Below, piece after piece: positions 8,198 through 17,229 of a DNA stretch of 47,534 nucleotides. Numbering within the stretch: the first letter of the stretch is position 1; each line of letters starts with the position of its first letter. The position numbers and the translations under genes were made by a program. Source of the DNA: Bacillota bacterium (GTDB lineage Bacteria; Bacillota; Clostridia; Lachnospirales; Lachnospiraceae); contig JAEWPN010000032.1 in NCBI GenBank assembly GCA_023399455.1, forward strand, positions 1 through 47,534. The letters run 5' to 3'. The notes beneath the pieces were generated by a model. The model was not told where the DNA came from, ran no database searches, and saw only the letters and a list, made by a program, of their open reading frames with translations.

Positions 8198-9796
8198 TTA
8201 TATAATTTGGCTCATATAATCCCTGGGAGAGACTCCGGTTACCTTTTTAAACACGCGGCTGAAATAAAATGCACTTTCAAAACCGAGGACATCAGATATT
8301 TCATATATCTTAAGATCACCATTTGTCATCATCTTTTTTGCGGAGTCGATTTTACTCTGATTGATGTAATCGGTAAATCCTAAATCATTGTATTTGGAAA
8401 AAAGGACGCTTAAATAGTTTGGGCTTATATTAAAAACCTCGGCCACTTTATTTAAGGTTAGCTTTTCCTCTACATGTTCAGTTATATACTTTTTCACGTT
8501 GATAACGATATGGTTCTTATAATCCTTGTTGTGGGTAGCGAAGCTTTCGCACAGCCCGTCACGGAATATGGTCAGCCAAGCCAATATCTGTTCCACATTG
8601 GTAAGCTCGTAAAGAGAACGATAGCCGTTGCTTTTATTTTTGAATATTTCCGATACTATCTGCTCGCCGTTATTCAAAAGGGAAAGGGACAGATATAAAA
8701 TATTCCCGGCAGCGTCCAGGGCTTGTACGTAGTGGGCGGGTCGATTCTGGAACAGCTCCATGATAGAAGTAAAAATAGCATAAAGGGCCTTTTCGTCGAA
8801 TTCGGCATAGGCCTTTCGTATGTCCTCTTTAAATAAAGACATATTGAAAACATTTCTAAGAGGCTTATCGTAAGGAGTATCCTCTGCAAAAAGAAGAGGC
8901 TGCTCCGGTGTCAGCTGTGAAAATATCTGCTTAGCATCCTGAAAGGAAGAAGCAATTTGAATTGGCTTTTTTACCACCGCTCCGATACTGGCCAGTATGG
9001 TGACACTGTAATAGTTGTAGAGCATGGAAGAGACCTGTTCTATGGTGCTGCGGATAATCTCCTTAAACTCTTCAGTGTACTTATCCAAAAAGAAGATAAT
9101 AGCAAAATGCTTCGTATCCAGTGACAGAACATGGCAGGGAATGTATTTAGCCGTAAGCTCCCTTACAATTTGCAGGCTGCTGGTGTATAGGTTAAGTTTC
9201 TTTTCTGAGGACATGGAAGGCAGTTTCGTGCTTTGTATTTCGATATAAGAGGCGGCAAAGGCTTTGTAATTGAAATCGATGTTGAGGTTATTGAATTGAG
9301 TTTCAAATTGATGCTCAGATTCGAACAGGTTCAAAACCAGCCTCGTGTAAAACTGCTCCTTTAATAAGTAAATACTGCTGATAGAAGTATCTGTACCGCT
9401 TATTTTTTTCTGCAGCTCGGACATCTTTCCAATAGCGCGCTTTAAGGATTCTCCAAGAATCTCAGGAGTCAGCTCCAGCTTTACAAGGTAATCGACGACC
9501 TGATAGGTAAGGGCTTCCTTTACGAACTGGAATTCTTCGTAGCTGGTAAGGATGATAAATACAGGCAGAGACATTCCTTCTTCATAACATTTCTTAGCCA
9601 GTTCGAGACCGCTCATGAGAGGCATCTTAATGTCCGTTATGACTATTTCAGGAGAATGCTCCTTTATCATATTGTAAGCGACGGTTCCATTGGTCGCTGT
9701 TCCTATAATATTTATATCGTAATCCTCCCAGTTCAGCATGGATTTGATGCCCGCCTGCACCAACGGCTCATCATCGGCTATAAGTAAATTAATCAT
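8198..9796 (-). CDS. YesN-type response regulator (receiver plus AraC HTH)
   Basis: A 532-residue response regulator. The N-terminal receiver has the acidic pocket Asp8/Asp9, phospho-acceptor Asp55 in IVITDIKMPLMSG, and the conserved Lys in VDYLVKLEL. A long middle region (about 130-420) resembles the ligand or dimer region of YesN-like proteins. The C-terminal AraC DNA-binding domain (about 430-532) has INVKKYITEHVEE, VFNISPNYLSVLFSKY and VLGFESAFYFSRVFKK. The start ATG (after a G-rich site) overlaps the kinase stop codon as ATGA, so translation is coupled. With the YesM-like kinase it probably activates the divergent binding-protein operon at 11997. Confidence 0.93.
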   Translation of the reverse strand: MINLLIADDEPLVQAGIKSMLNWEDYDINIIGTATNGTVAYNMIKEHSPEIVITDIKMPLMSGLELAKKCYEEGMSLPVFIILTSYEEFQFVKEALTYQVVDYLVKLELTPEILGESLKRAIGKMSELQKKISGTDTSISSIYLLKEQFYTRLVLNLFESEHQFETQFNNLNIDFNYKAFAASYIEIQSTKLPSMSSEKKLNLYTSSLQIVRELTAKYIPCHVLSLDTKHFAIIFFLDKYTEEFKEIIRSTIEQVSSMLYNYYSVTILASIGAVVKKPIQIASSFQDAKQIFSQLTPEQPLLFAEDTPYDKPLRNVFNMSLFKEDIRKAYAEFDEKALYAIFTSIMELFQNRPAHYVQALDAAGNILYLSLSLLNNGEQIVSEIFKNKSNGYRSLYELTNVEQILAWLTIFRDGLCESFATHNKDYKNHIVINVKKYITEHVEEKLTLNKVAEVFNISPNYLSVLFSKYNDLGFTDYINQSKIDSAKKMMTNGDLKIYEISDVLGFESAFYFSRVFKKVTGVSPRDYMSQII

Positions 9797-11661
9797 GAGA
9801 TCCCCCCCTGGGTCTGAGATTCTGAATCCTTTGAATCGCAAGGCTCTAATTGGAACGGCAGCAATATAGAAATAGTTGTGAATTCACCTATTTTGCTTTT
9901 CGCGGATAGTCCGTATTTATCGCCGAATTCATATTGCAAACGCTTGTGAACGTTGCTGATGCCGAATTCCTTAAAGAACGAGGATTCCGCCGGAATCTCC
10001 GTATCAAGAAGATGAGCGGCCACCTCCGGCGTCATGCCTACTCCGTCGTCGGTAATATCGATATGTACGTCATAAGCCTCATCCCGGTAGATATGAATTT
10101 CGATGCTTCCTGCGTTTCCTTTCGGCTCAATACCATGAAAAATGGAATTCTCCACAATAGGCTGTAAAGTGAACTTCAATATCCTGCAAGAGGTTAAGGC
10201 CTCGTCTTCAATATTATAATGAAGTGTGATAGTACCGCCGTAACGGTATTGCTGTATGGTAAAATAATCATTGATTAAAGAAATTTCATGCTCTAAGGTA
10301 ACGAGATTGGTAGTCCCTTTGGCAATGTCCTTCAACAGCCGGGAAAGAGATGTGGTCATCTCGGCGATACCCGAGGCATTCTGAATAGTAGCCATCCATT
10401 TAATGGAATTGAGTGTATTGTATATAAAATGGGGATTAATCTGACTTTGCAGCATTTTATATTCATAATCCTTCTTCTGCCGCTCATCTGCTATTCTTTG
10501 ATTCATCAGCAATTGTACATTTTCTGACAAGTCGTTGATATTCTTACCGATGTCACCCAGTTCATGCTCCCACTCCGTTGAAGGGTCTCTTTCGAAATCG
10601 CCGCCTGCGATTCTCTTCATCCTTTCCTGAAGTTTATGGACCGGAACATTTACCGTTTTGGACAAGAACCAGGAAAGAAGGATTCCGATTATGCTGGCGG
10701 AAGTAAGAATGATCAAAGCTATTAAGAAAAACGTACGGTAAATGTTTTGGGACAGTACTGTTTGGTCCAGGCACTCGGTCACATACCAGCCCTTGGTGCC
10801 GAGAGGGCGTGTTATCATAATGGAATAACCTTTACTTTCCGGATTATAGACCTTTTGTATGACGGTATCGCTGCTTAGAGAGATATCAGACAAATCTTCT
10901 TCTAATTCGAACTGGATCGAAGCGGGAACCAGTGTATGGTCGCTATACTCATAGAGGTAATCTCCTATCTGAAAGAAAAAACGGCTGTCCGTTTCCGACA
11001 AATAGTTCTTAATGGGGCTGGTAATAACGGAGAGGGACATCTCCGTATAAATATATCCAAGTTCGCCGGCTTCATAAGGATGATCGATGGTATGGACAAA
11101 AGGAATCATGGGGACCTGCTTCGTAGTAAAAAAGGGGTCCATTAATATTCCTGTGGATACCTCCCCCGGATTGGAGTGAAGTGTATCGAAATAAGAAAGA
11201 GATAAAATGGCATTGGCGGAAACCGCTACGGTGGAATAAGGAGATTCCACCACTTGTACGATGTCGCTTCTTTCCTTGCCGATGATTACGAGACGAATGA
11301 GCGAAGAAGGAAGAGCGGCGTTGGCCGCGTAGGTTTCCATGATAAAATCGTGGGCCTCCCGTTTAATGCTGTTGCTGCCCGTATCCGCTTCCGCAGCGAA
11401 GTTTTTGATTTTACTGCTGATCTGACAGGAGCGGATGAAGCCAATAACGTTGCCTATGTTAGCATCTATGGACGAGCATAAAAAGGCCAGCTTAGTCTCT
11501 GAAGTTTGGATTAAATTCTTCTGTAGGCTGGTAGAAACCACGAAATAGCTGATAGAGGTTATGATAATGCTTATAATGACGATTAACATGACGGTGCTAA
11601 GCAAAATACGTGCACGTATTGTATGAAGGTATTTGCTCAGTTTATATCTTGCAGGAATCAT
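9793..11661 (-). CDS. YesM-type sensor histidine kinase
   Basis: A 622-residue membrane kinase with TM1 at about 12-40, a large extracytoplasmic Cache-like sensor region, TM2 near 315-340, HAMP (VHKLQERMKRIAGGDFERD), a His-kinase domain with the phospho-acceptor in QINPHFIYNTLNSIKWM (around residue 400) and an ATPase domain (N box LQPIVENSIFHGI; G1 box DDGVGMT). This is the LytS/YesM architecture that in Firmicutes senses extracellular glycans or sugar-binding proteins. The start at 11661 was chosen for AAGGGGGAACAAT before the ATG; the open frame runs 18 bases further. It is translationally coupled to the response regulator by a 4-base overlap and faces the sugar transporter operon across a 335-base gap. 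Confidence 0.93.
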   Translation of the reverse strand: MIPARYKLSKYLHTIRARILLSTVMLIVIISIIITSISYFVVSTSLQKNLIQTSETKLAFLCSSIDANIGNVIGFIRSCQISSKIKNFAAEADTGSNSIKREAHDFIMETYAANAALPSSLIRLVIIGKERSDIVQVVESPYSTVAVSANAILSLSYFDTLHSNPGEVSTGILMDPFFTTKQVPMIPFVHTIDHPYEAGELGYIYTEMSLSVITSPIKNYLSETDSRFFFQIGDYLYEYSDHTLVPASIQFELEEDLSDISLSSDTVIQKVYNPESKGYSIMITRPLGTKGWYVTECLDQTVLSQNIYRTFFLIALIILTSASIIGILLSWFLSKTVNVPVHKLQERMKRIAGGDFERDPSTEWEHELGDIGKNINDLSENVQLLMNQRIADERQKKDYEYKMLQSQINPHFIYNTLNSIKWMATIQNASGIAEMTTSLSRLLKDIAKGTTNLVTLEHEISLINDYFTIQQYRYGGTITLHYNIEDEALTSCRILKFTLQPIVENSIFHGIEPKGNAGSIEIHIYRDEAYDVHIDITDDGVGMTPEVAAHLLDTEIPAESSFFKEFGISNVHKRLQYEFGDKYGLSAKSKIGEFTTISILLPFQLEPCDSKDSESQTQGGIS

Positions 11662-11996
11662 ATTGTTCCCCCTTCCCAATCTAAGAGACCTTTACGCTGA
11701 ACTGTGCAATACGATGTCTTTGAATGTATTCTAGCACAACCGAAGTTTTGTTGAAAAGGAAAAACCAATAAAACGACAAAGTAGAAAAAATAGTGCATCT
11801 TAATCAAAAAAAGTGAAGCTTTTTTTCCGGATGATCGAGAATTAAGAATGAATTATGAATGAAATAAAGAAATTTTTCATGTAAAATAAAACAAATAATT
11901 TATATACTTAAACCACATTAGCCCATCGGGTTAATAACCTTAAGGGTATGTTTGCTACTATTAAATTAATTATCGTGAAAAGGGAGGAATCTATTC
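11662..11996. other. Intergenic region between the kinase and transporter operons
   Basis: This 335-base, very AT-rich divergent region contains no convincing gene. It should hold the promoters of both the yesM/yesN-type operon and the binding-protein operon, but I could not fix clear -35/-10 pairs. An 8-bp A/T-rich inverted repeat (AAAAAAAG / CTTTTTTT, 11806-11826) and a cluster of GAAT-type direct repeats near 11849-11872 are visible and could be regulator contacts. Confidence 0.5.
11941..11953 (+). promoter_or_regulatory. Motif shared with both AraC promoters
   Basis: TAAGGGTATGTTT lies 44 bases upstream of the binding-protein start. Eleven of these bases (AAGGGTATGTT) recur exactly at 18134-18144 within the AraC copy 2 promoter. 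A close variant (AAGGGGCATGTTT) is at 3184-3196 in the copy 1 promoter. It is a candidate operator common to the locus; the evidence is three occurrences by eye. Confidence 0.35.
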
Positions 11997-13379
11997 ATGA
12001 AAAAAAGGCTTTTAGGAATTTTTCTTGCAACAACAATGATGGCAACCTTGTTTGCCGGATGCGGTTCTGCGGCAGCAGATACGCCGGCAGCTACGACGGA
12101 GACGGAAAGTACGGCTGCGGAGACACCGGCGGCTGAGGAAGCAGCGGAGGCAGAGGATACCGGAGAGGCGGATACGGCGGGGCCCGTTACACTTAAGTGG
12201 GCGATATGGGATAAAGACATTACGCCTTACTGGGAAGCGCTGAAGGAAGCGTATGAAACGGCTAATCCTAACGTTACAGTTGAAATGGTAGATTTAGGAT
12301 CTACGGATTACATGACAGTACTTGCGACGGAATTATCCGGTAGCGGTTCTGATTTCGACGTAGTTACGATCAAGGATGTTCCCGGTTATGCGACCTTGGT
12401 TTCCAAAAATACGCTGGAACCTCTTGACAGCTACATTTCCGCGGCAGGCATCGATCTTAGCCAGTACGGCGGCGTTGATAAGCAGGTTACGGTAGACGGA
12501 AGCCTTTATGAGCTTCCCTTCAGAAATGACTTCTGGGTAGTTTTCTACAATAAGGACATTTTTGATGCAGCGGGTGTTGATTATCCTACAAACGATATGA
12601 CCTTCGATGAATACGATGCTCTGGCAAGACAGGTAGCAGACCCTACCTTCGGTTCTCAGATTTACGGTACACATTATCATACATGGAGAAGTGCTGTCCA
12701 GTTGTTCGGCGTGCTTGACGGACAGCATACCATCCTGGATGGAAACTATGATTTCTTTAAACCGTATTATGAAATGGTCCTGAAGCAGGAAGATGACCAG
12801 ATCTGCAGGAATTATGCTGATCTGAGTGCAGAAGGCTTACACTATTCCGCAGCATTTTCAGGCGGAGATGTAGCGATGATGAATATGGGTTCATGGTTTA
12901 TATCTACTTTGATGTCCAATATTGCCAGCGGCGAGTATGATGCTTCTCTTTGCGGCAACTGGGGTATGGTAAAATATCCTCACGCAGAAGGCGTAGAAGC
13001 GGGTTCCACACTCGGTACGATTACGGGTCTGGCAGTAACAAGCGTATCCGATCAGAAACAGGCAGCATTTGATTTCGTAAACTGGGTATCCAGTGCGGAA
13101 GGTGCGAAAGTTATGGCTGAAACAGGCAACTTCCCCGCACTTATGAACGATGAAGTTGCAGGCATTATTTCCGGCCTTGACGGATTCCCGCAAGACGATG
13201 CGAGCAAAGAAGCTCTTAATGTATCTAACTTATATCTGGAAGTTCCTTATGCAGAAAATGTATCCGCAGTTAACGATATTCTCGATACATATCACAAATC
13301 CATCATGAATCGCGAAATGACCGTTGACGAAGGTATCGCAGCGATGAATGATGAAGTCGGAAAAATTTTAGGACAGTAA
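11997..13379 (+). CDS. Sugar ABC transporter substrate-binding lipoprotein
   Basis: A 460-residue family 1 extracellular solute-binding protein. The lipoprotein signal is MKKRLLGIFLATTMMATLFAGC with lipobox LFAGC (Cys22), followed by an Ala/Thr/Glu-rich tether (about 23-60) that spaces the domain from the membrane. Periplasmic-binding features include FDVVTIKDVPGYATLV, FYNKDIFDAAGVDYP and a C-terminal FVNWVSSAEGAKVMAE. A GGGAGG site precedes the ATG. It is the first gene of a five-gene operon with two permeases, GH88 and a YesL-like protein, so the cargo is probably an unsaturated uronyl-oligosaccharide. It may also be the partner read by the YesM-type kinase. Confidence 0.94.
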   Translation: MKKRLLGIFLATTMMATLFAGCGSAAADTPAATTETESTAAETPAAEEAAEAEDTGEADTAGPVTLKWAIWDKDITPYWEALKEAYETANPNVTVEMVDLGSTDYMTVLATELSGSGSDFDVVTIKDVPGYATLVSKNTLEPLDSYISAAGIDLSQYGGVDKQVTVDGSLYELPFRNDFWVVFYNKDIFDAAGVDYPTNDMTFDEYDALARQVADPTFGSQIYGTHYHTWRSAVQLFGVLDGQHTILDGNYDFFKPYYEMVLKQEDDQICRNYADLSAEGLHYSAAFSGGDVAMMNMGSWFISTLMSNIASGEYDASLCGNWGMVKYPHAEGVEAGSTLGTITGLAVTSVSDQKQAAFDFVNWVSSAEGAKVMAETGNFPALMNDEVAGIISGLDGFPQDDASKEALNVSNLYLEVPYAENVSAVNDILDTYHKSIMNREMTVDEGIAAMNDEVGKILGQ

Positions 13380-13402
13380 TCCTTAAGTAAATATGACAAT
13401 TC

Positions 13403-13426
13403 CGGGGCTGGTAAATACCGGCCCCG
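13403..13426 (+). other. Strong intercistronic hairpin after the binding-protein gene
   Basis: A G/C-rich 10-bp stem (CGGGGCTGGT with ACCGGCCCCG, one G.U) and a 4-base loop sit between the binding-protein stop and the first permease. No T run follows, so read-through is expected. Such hairpins commonly protect the upstream mRNA and raise binding-protein output over permease output; that role is inferred. Confidence 0.7.
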
Positions 13427-13450
13427 AACTATCAGAAAGAGGTTATTTAA

Positions 13451-14500
13451 ATGGACGCAAAAAAGACAGCCCGGATGAAAAAGCTGGAAGTGGAGTCCGC
13501 GGATTTGATGAAGCAGATTCGTATCGAAATGGATATGAAGAAAAAACAAAAGCTGATTGCCAAGAGAGAGAGCGTGCAGCGTAAGGCCACGGCAATCAGA
13601 AATAACAGAAGGATAAGCAGAGAAGCGAAAAGAGACTTGGTAGCCTACTCGTTTATTGCGCCCAATTTTATAGGATTTGCCGTATTTACTCTCGTTCCTA
13701 TCGTATTCGCCTTTTTGCTCGCCTTCATGAAATGGGACGGAAACAACACGATTGAATTCGCTGCCCTGGATAATTTCAAAAGGCTCACTGGAGATACTTT
13801 TTTTGTGGCGGCGCTTAAAAACACGATCATTTACGTTATAGGAACGGTACCTCTTACGATGATAGCCTCGTTAGCTCTGGCTATCGTGCTGAATCAAAAA
13901 ATCAGAGCGAGGGGATTCTTCCGAACAGTGGCATTTTTCCCTTATGTAGCATCCTTAGTGGCAATAACAGCGGTATGGAGCATGATTTTTCACCCGTCGA
14001 AAGGGCCGGTAAATTATCTGCTGTTAAACGTATTTGGAGTGCCGCAGGATAATCTGCCCAAGTGGTTCAGCGGAAGTCTTATACTCCTTACCTTAATATT
14101 ATTCAGTGTGTGGAAATACATGGGTTATTATATGGTAATCTATCTGGCAGGACTTCAGGGTATTTCTGCCGAATTATACGAAGCGGGCAGTCTGGACGGT
14201 GCCAATACATGGCAGAAGTTCAAGTTTATCACATGGCCGCAGCTTCGTGCCACCACATTTTTTGTTGTGGTGATGCTAACCATCAATTGCTTCAAGGTAT
14301 ATGATATTGCAATCATGCTGGCCGGAGGCGGAGATGGAAAGCTGAGCATTTCTTCCACGGTCCTTGTTTATTACATTTATCAGAATGCATTCAATTATTG
14401 GGATTTGGGATACTCCAGCGCTATCGCAATGGTATTGTTCGTATTGGTGCTTATCGTTACGCTGATACAGTTCCGGTATGAAAAAAAGCTGGGGGAATAA
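13451..14500 (+). CDS. Sugar ABC transporter permease (MalF/UgpA type)
   Basis: A 349-residue permease with six predicted membrane segments (first: YSFIAPNFIGFAVFTLVPIV) and the cytoplasmic EAA loop EAGSLDGANTWQKFKFITWP that contacts the ATPase. It has an unusual N-terminal extension of about 60 residues, almost entirely Lys/Arg/Glu and probably a helical coiled coil, before TM1. AGAGG precedes the ATG. It pairs with the next gene to form the membrane channel for the binding protein upstream. No ATPase gene is present in the window, so a shared MsmK/MsmX-type ATPase encoded elsewhere is expected. Confidence 0.94.
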   Translation: MDAKKTARMKKLEVESADLMKQIRIEMDMKKKQKLIAKRESVQRKATAIRNNRRISREAKRDLVAYSFIAPNFIGFAVFTLVPIVFAFLLAFMKWDGNNTIEFAALDNFKRLTGDTFFVAALKNTIIYVIGTVPLTMIASLALAIVLNQKIRARGFFRTVAFFPYVASLVAITAVWSMIFHPSKGPVNYLLLNVFGVPQDNLPKWFSGSLILLTLILFSVWKYMGYYMVIYLAGLQGISAELYEAGSLDGANTWQKFKFITWPQLRATTFFVVVMLTINCFKVYDIAIMLAGGGDGKLSISSTVLVYYIYQNAFNYWDLGYSSAIAMVLFVLVLIVTLIQFRYEKKLGE

Positions 14501-14525
14501 AATAAACCAAAAAGGAGGAACCGTA

Positions 14526-15392
14526 ATGGGAAGTAGTGTTTCAGTAAAAAAATTTAAATCGAGAAAAAGAAATAAGATTGCCGGAAAAGTTGGTATATAT
14601 CTTATTCTGCTTATAATTACCGCGATTATGATCGTTCCGTTTTTGTGGATGCTATCCGCATCCATTAAATCCAACAGAGAGGTTTTTCTGATGAATCCTT
14701 TTGTCTGGATACCGGAAGTTCCCAAATGGGACAATTATATTAAGATATGGACAAAGATTCCGCTTTTGCAATTCGTTCAGAATACGATATTTTTAACGAT
14801 TGTAGTCACCTTTTTACAATTGCTCACATCGAGCTTTGCCGCCTATTCTTTTGCGAAGCTGGAGTTTAAACATAAAAATGTACTTTTTTTGGCATATATA
14901 TCCACGATTGCAATGCCTTGGCAGGTATATATGGTCCCCCAGTTCATTATGATGAGAGGAATGGGGCTCAACGATAAGCTGCTGGCTATGATTTGTCTGC
15001 AGGCGTTTTCAGCCTTCGGGGTATTCCTAATGAAACAGTTTTATGAAGGAATCCCTAACGATTTATGCGAGGCAGCGAGGATCGACGGCATGAGCGAATA
15101 CCGGATTTACCTTAAAATAATGCTTCCTCTGTCAAAGCCTGCGCTATCCACGCTCACTATTTTTACCTTTGTTAACACGTGGAACGACTATCTGGGACCG
15201 TTGATTTACTTAAAAACAGAGACAAAGAAGACGATACAGCTCGGATTAAAGATGTTCATCGGACAGTATTCGGCGGAATACGGGCTTATTATGGCAGGCT
15301 CCGTGGTATCCTTGATTCCGGTTATTATAGTATTTTTGTGCTTGCAGAAATACTTTGTAGAGGGAGTCGCGTCCACCGGATTAAAAGGTTAA
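14526..15392 (+). CDS. Sugar ABC transporter permease (MalG/UgpE type)
   Basis: A 288-residue second permease, CUT1 type, with about six membrane segments. Its EAA loop is EAARIDGMSEYRIYLKIMLP and the C-terminus ends in the usual G-x-x-x-GLKG. The frame is open from 14478, but the ATG at 14526 has AAGGAGG at the right distance and the longer version overlaps the previous gene. It lies 25 bases after the MalF-type partner and 22 bases before the GH88 gene, with no terminator between, so import and hydrolysis are co-expressed. Confidence 0.94.
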   Translation: MGSSVSVKKFKSRKRNKIAGKVGIYLILLIITAIMIVPFLWMLSASIKSNREVFLMNPFVWIPEVPKWDNYIKIWTKIPLLQFVQNTIFLTIVVTFLQLLTSSFAAYSFAKLEFKHKNVLFLAYISTIAMPWQVYMVPQFIMMRGMGLNDKLLAMICLQAFSAFGVFLMKQFYEGIPNDLCEAARIDGMSEYRIYLKIMLPLSKPALSTLTIFTFVNTWNDYLGPLIYLKTETKKTIQLGLKMFIGQYSAEYGLIMAGSVVSLIPVIIVFLCLQKYFVEGVASTGLKG

Positions 15393-15414
15393 GATTTTAA
15401 AAGGAGGCAAGGGC

Positions 15415-16578
15415 ATGCTATTTGGAAATATGCCGGTAATCACCGGAGAAGAAATAAAACGAGCGCTTCAGTTTTGCTCAGAGCAGACAATCCGCAATCT
15501 GCCCGAATTTACCGACAAGTTTCAGAACGCCTACAGCGAAAACAATTTTTACAGGCCCATAGAGAACAACTATTGGACTACGGGCTTCTGGACAGGAGAA
15601 ATATGGCTGGCCTACGAGTACACGGGAGATGAGAGGCTGAAGAAAGCCGGAGAGATTCAGATAAACAGTTTTTGGAATAGGATAAACAATAAAATAGAAG
15701 TGGATCACCACGACATGGGCTTTCTGTATTCGCCCTCCTGCGTTGCCGGTTATAAGCTGGTTGGAAGCAGGAAGGGAAGGGAGGCGGCAATTAAAGCTGC
15801 AGATCAGCTGCTCACCAGATTTCATCCGATCGGTGAGTTCATTCAGGCGTGGGGGCCTATGGATGCGCCTGAGAATTATAGGCTGATTATAGACTGTCTG
15901 CTGAATCTGCCTCTTCTGTATTGGGCTTCGGAGGAAACCGGGGACGAGAAATATCGGGACATTGCTGAAAAGCATATACATACAGCAATCCGAAATGTGA
16001 TCCGCAATGACTATTCCACGTGGCATACCTTCTTTTTCGATATGAATACCGGAGCGCCTGACCATGGATCGACTTGCCAGGGCTATAGAGACGGGTCCGC
16101 ATGGGCGAGAGGGCAGGCATGGGGAATCTATGGAAGTACACTGGCCTATAAATATACGAAGAGAAGAGAGTATATTGGAATATTTAAGAATGTAACACAG
16201 TACTTTTTAGAGCATTTGCCAAAGGATATGGTTCCTTTCTGGGATTTGGAATTTACGGATGGGGATGACCAGCCGAGGGATTCGTCATCAGCTTCTATTG
16301 CTGTCTGCGGTATGCTGGAAATGGTCAAATTCATGGATAAAGAGGATAGAGACGTATATAAGAAGCTGGCAATGCAGCTTATAAAGTCTGTATATGATAA
16401 TTATGCGGTAAAGGATCCCAAGTCTTCCAACGGGCTGGTGCTGCACAGTACCTATTCTAATCGCTCGCCTTACAATACGTGCAATCATTACGGAGTGGAC
16501 GAATGTAATTCATGGGGAGATTATTTTTACATGGAAGCCTTGATGAGGCTTGATAGAGACTGGTTATTATATTGGTAA
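15415..16578 (+). CDS. Unsaturated glucuronyl hydrolase (GH88), cytosolic
   Basis: A 387-residue GH88 enzyme. It hydrates the double bond of the terminal 4,5-unsaturated uronic acid of short oligosaccharides made by lyases, releasing 4-deoxy-L-threo-5-hexosulose-uronate. Asp100 in DHHDMGFLYSPS and Asp160 in RLIIDCLLNLPLLYWA match the two essential aspartates of Bacillus UGL (Asp88 and Asp149, similar spacing). W/H/Y-rich segments (GSAWARGQAWGIYG) form the substrate cleft. No signal peptide is present, so its substrates must be imported by the preceding ABC system. An AAAAGGAGG site precedes the ATG. Its product is the substrate of the kduI operon downstream. Confidence 0.95.
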   Translation: MLFGNMPVITGEEIKRALQFCSEQTIRNLPEFTDKFQNAYSENNFYRPIENNYWTTGFWTGEIWLAYEYTGDERLKKAGEIQINSFWNRINNKIEVDHHDMGFLYSPSCVAGYKLVGSRKGREAAIKAADQLLTRFHPIGEFIQAWGPMDAPENYRLIIDCLLNLPLLYWASEETGDEKYRDIAEKHIHTAIRNVIRNDYSTWHTFFFDMNTGAPDHGSTCQGYRDGSAWARGQAWGIYGSTLAYKYTKRREYIGIFKNVTQYFLEHLPKDMVPFWDLEFTDGDDQPRDSSSASIAVCGMLEMVKFMDKEDRDVYKKLAMQLIKSVYDNYAVKDPKSSNGLVLHSTYSNRSPYNTCNHYGVDECNSWGDYFYMEALMRLDRDWLLYW

Positions 16579-16593
16579 ACGGAGGATATAGGC

Positions 16594-17229
16594 ATGGGGA
16601 ATTTATTTCATTATGACAATCCCATTTGGAGATTTATGGGGAAGGTGACCGATATCTTCTTTCTAACCCTCCTTTGGGTATTTTTAAGCCTGCCGGTGGT
16701 GACGATTGGCGCATCATCCTCCGCGCTCTATTATGTAACCTTGAAAATGGCGCGAAACGAGGAAAGCTATATCTTCCAGTCATATTGGAAGGCCTTTAAG
16801 GAAAACATCAGGCAATCCACCGTCTTGTGGCTGATTATGCTTGCGCTCGGCTTTTTCTTCGCAGGAGGCTTATATATCTGGCATCGCGCACAATTCCAGG
16901 GAGCAGCCTTTATCTTCTGGCTGTATTTCGTATTTGCGATACTGTATTTGTTTATGCTCATACTTATGCCTCCGCTTACGGCCCGTCTGGATACGGATAT
17001 TAAGAACCTGTTCTTCATGACCTTCATGGTGATGCTTAAAAACTTTTCCTGGGTGCTTTTCATGGCAGTCATTGCCGGCTGCATCATCGCTCTGGGCGTA
17101 TTCGTCTTCTGGCCCATATTGTTTATCAGTGCAGGGGTAATTGCTTTTACCCATTCTAAAATACTGGAATACATTATTTTCCCCAAATACGGCTGGGACA
17201 GCGTCTCAAGGGTCGAGGCTAAGAATTGA
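16594..17229 (+). CDS. YesL-like DUF624 membrane protein
   Basis: A 211-residue protein with about five hydrophobic segments and the DUF624 pattern (N-terminal GNLFHYDNPIWRFMGKVTD, then SLPVVTIGASSSALYYVTLK). Members accompany YesM/YesN-regulated sugar ABC operons in Firmicutes; their function is not known. It is the last gene of the transporter operon, 15 bases after GH88, with a CGGAGG site. Its 3' end overlaps the convergent second AraC gene by 11 bases, leaving no room for a terminator between them. Confidence 0.9.
   Translation: MGNLFHYDNPIWRFMGKVTDIFFLTLLWVFLSLPVVTIGASSSALYYVTLKMARNEESYIFQSYWKAFKENIRQSTVLWLIMLALGFFFAGGLYIWHRAQFQGAAFIFWLYFVFAILYLFMLILMPPLTARLDTDIKNLFFMTFMVMLKNFSWVLFMAVIAGCIIALGVFVFWPILFISAGVIAFTHSKILEYIIFPKYGWDSVSRVEAKN

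Noticed and set aside
11806..11826. A/T hairpin as an intrinsic terminator
   Set aside because: No gene on either strand ends upstream of it, and the stem is only A/T apart from one G/C pair.
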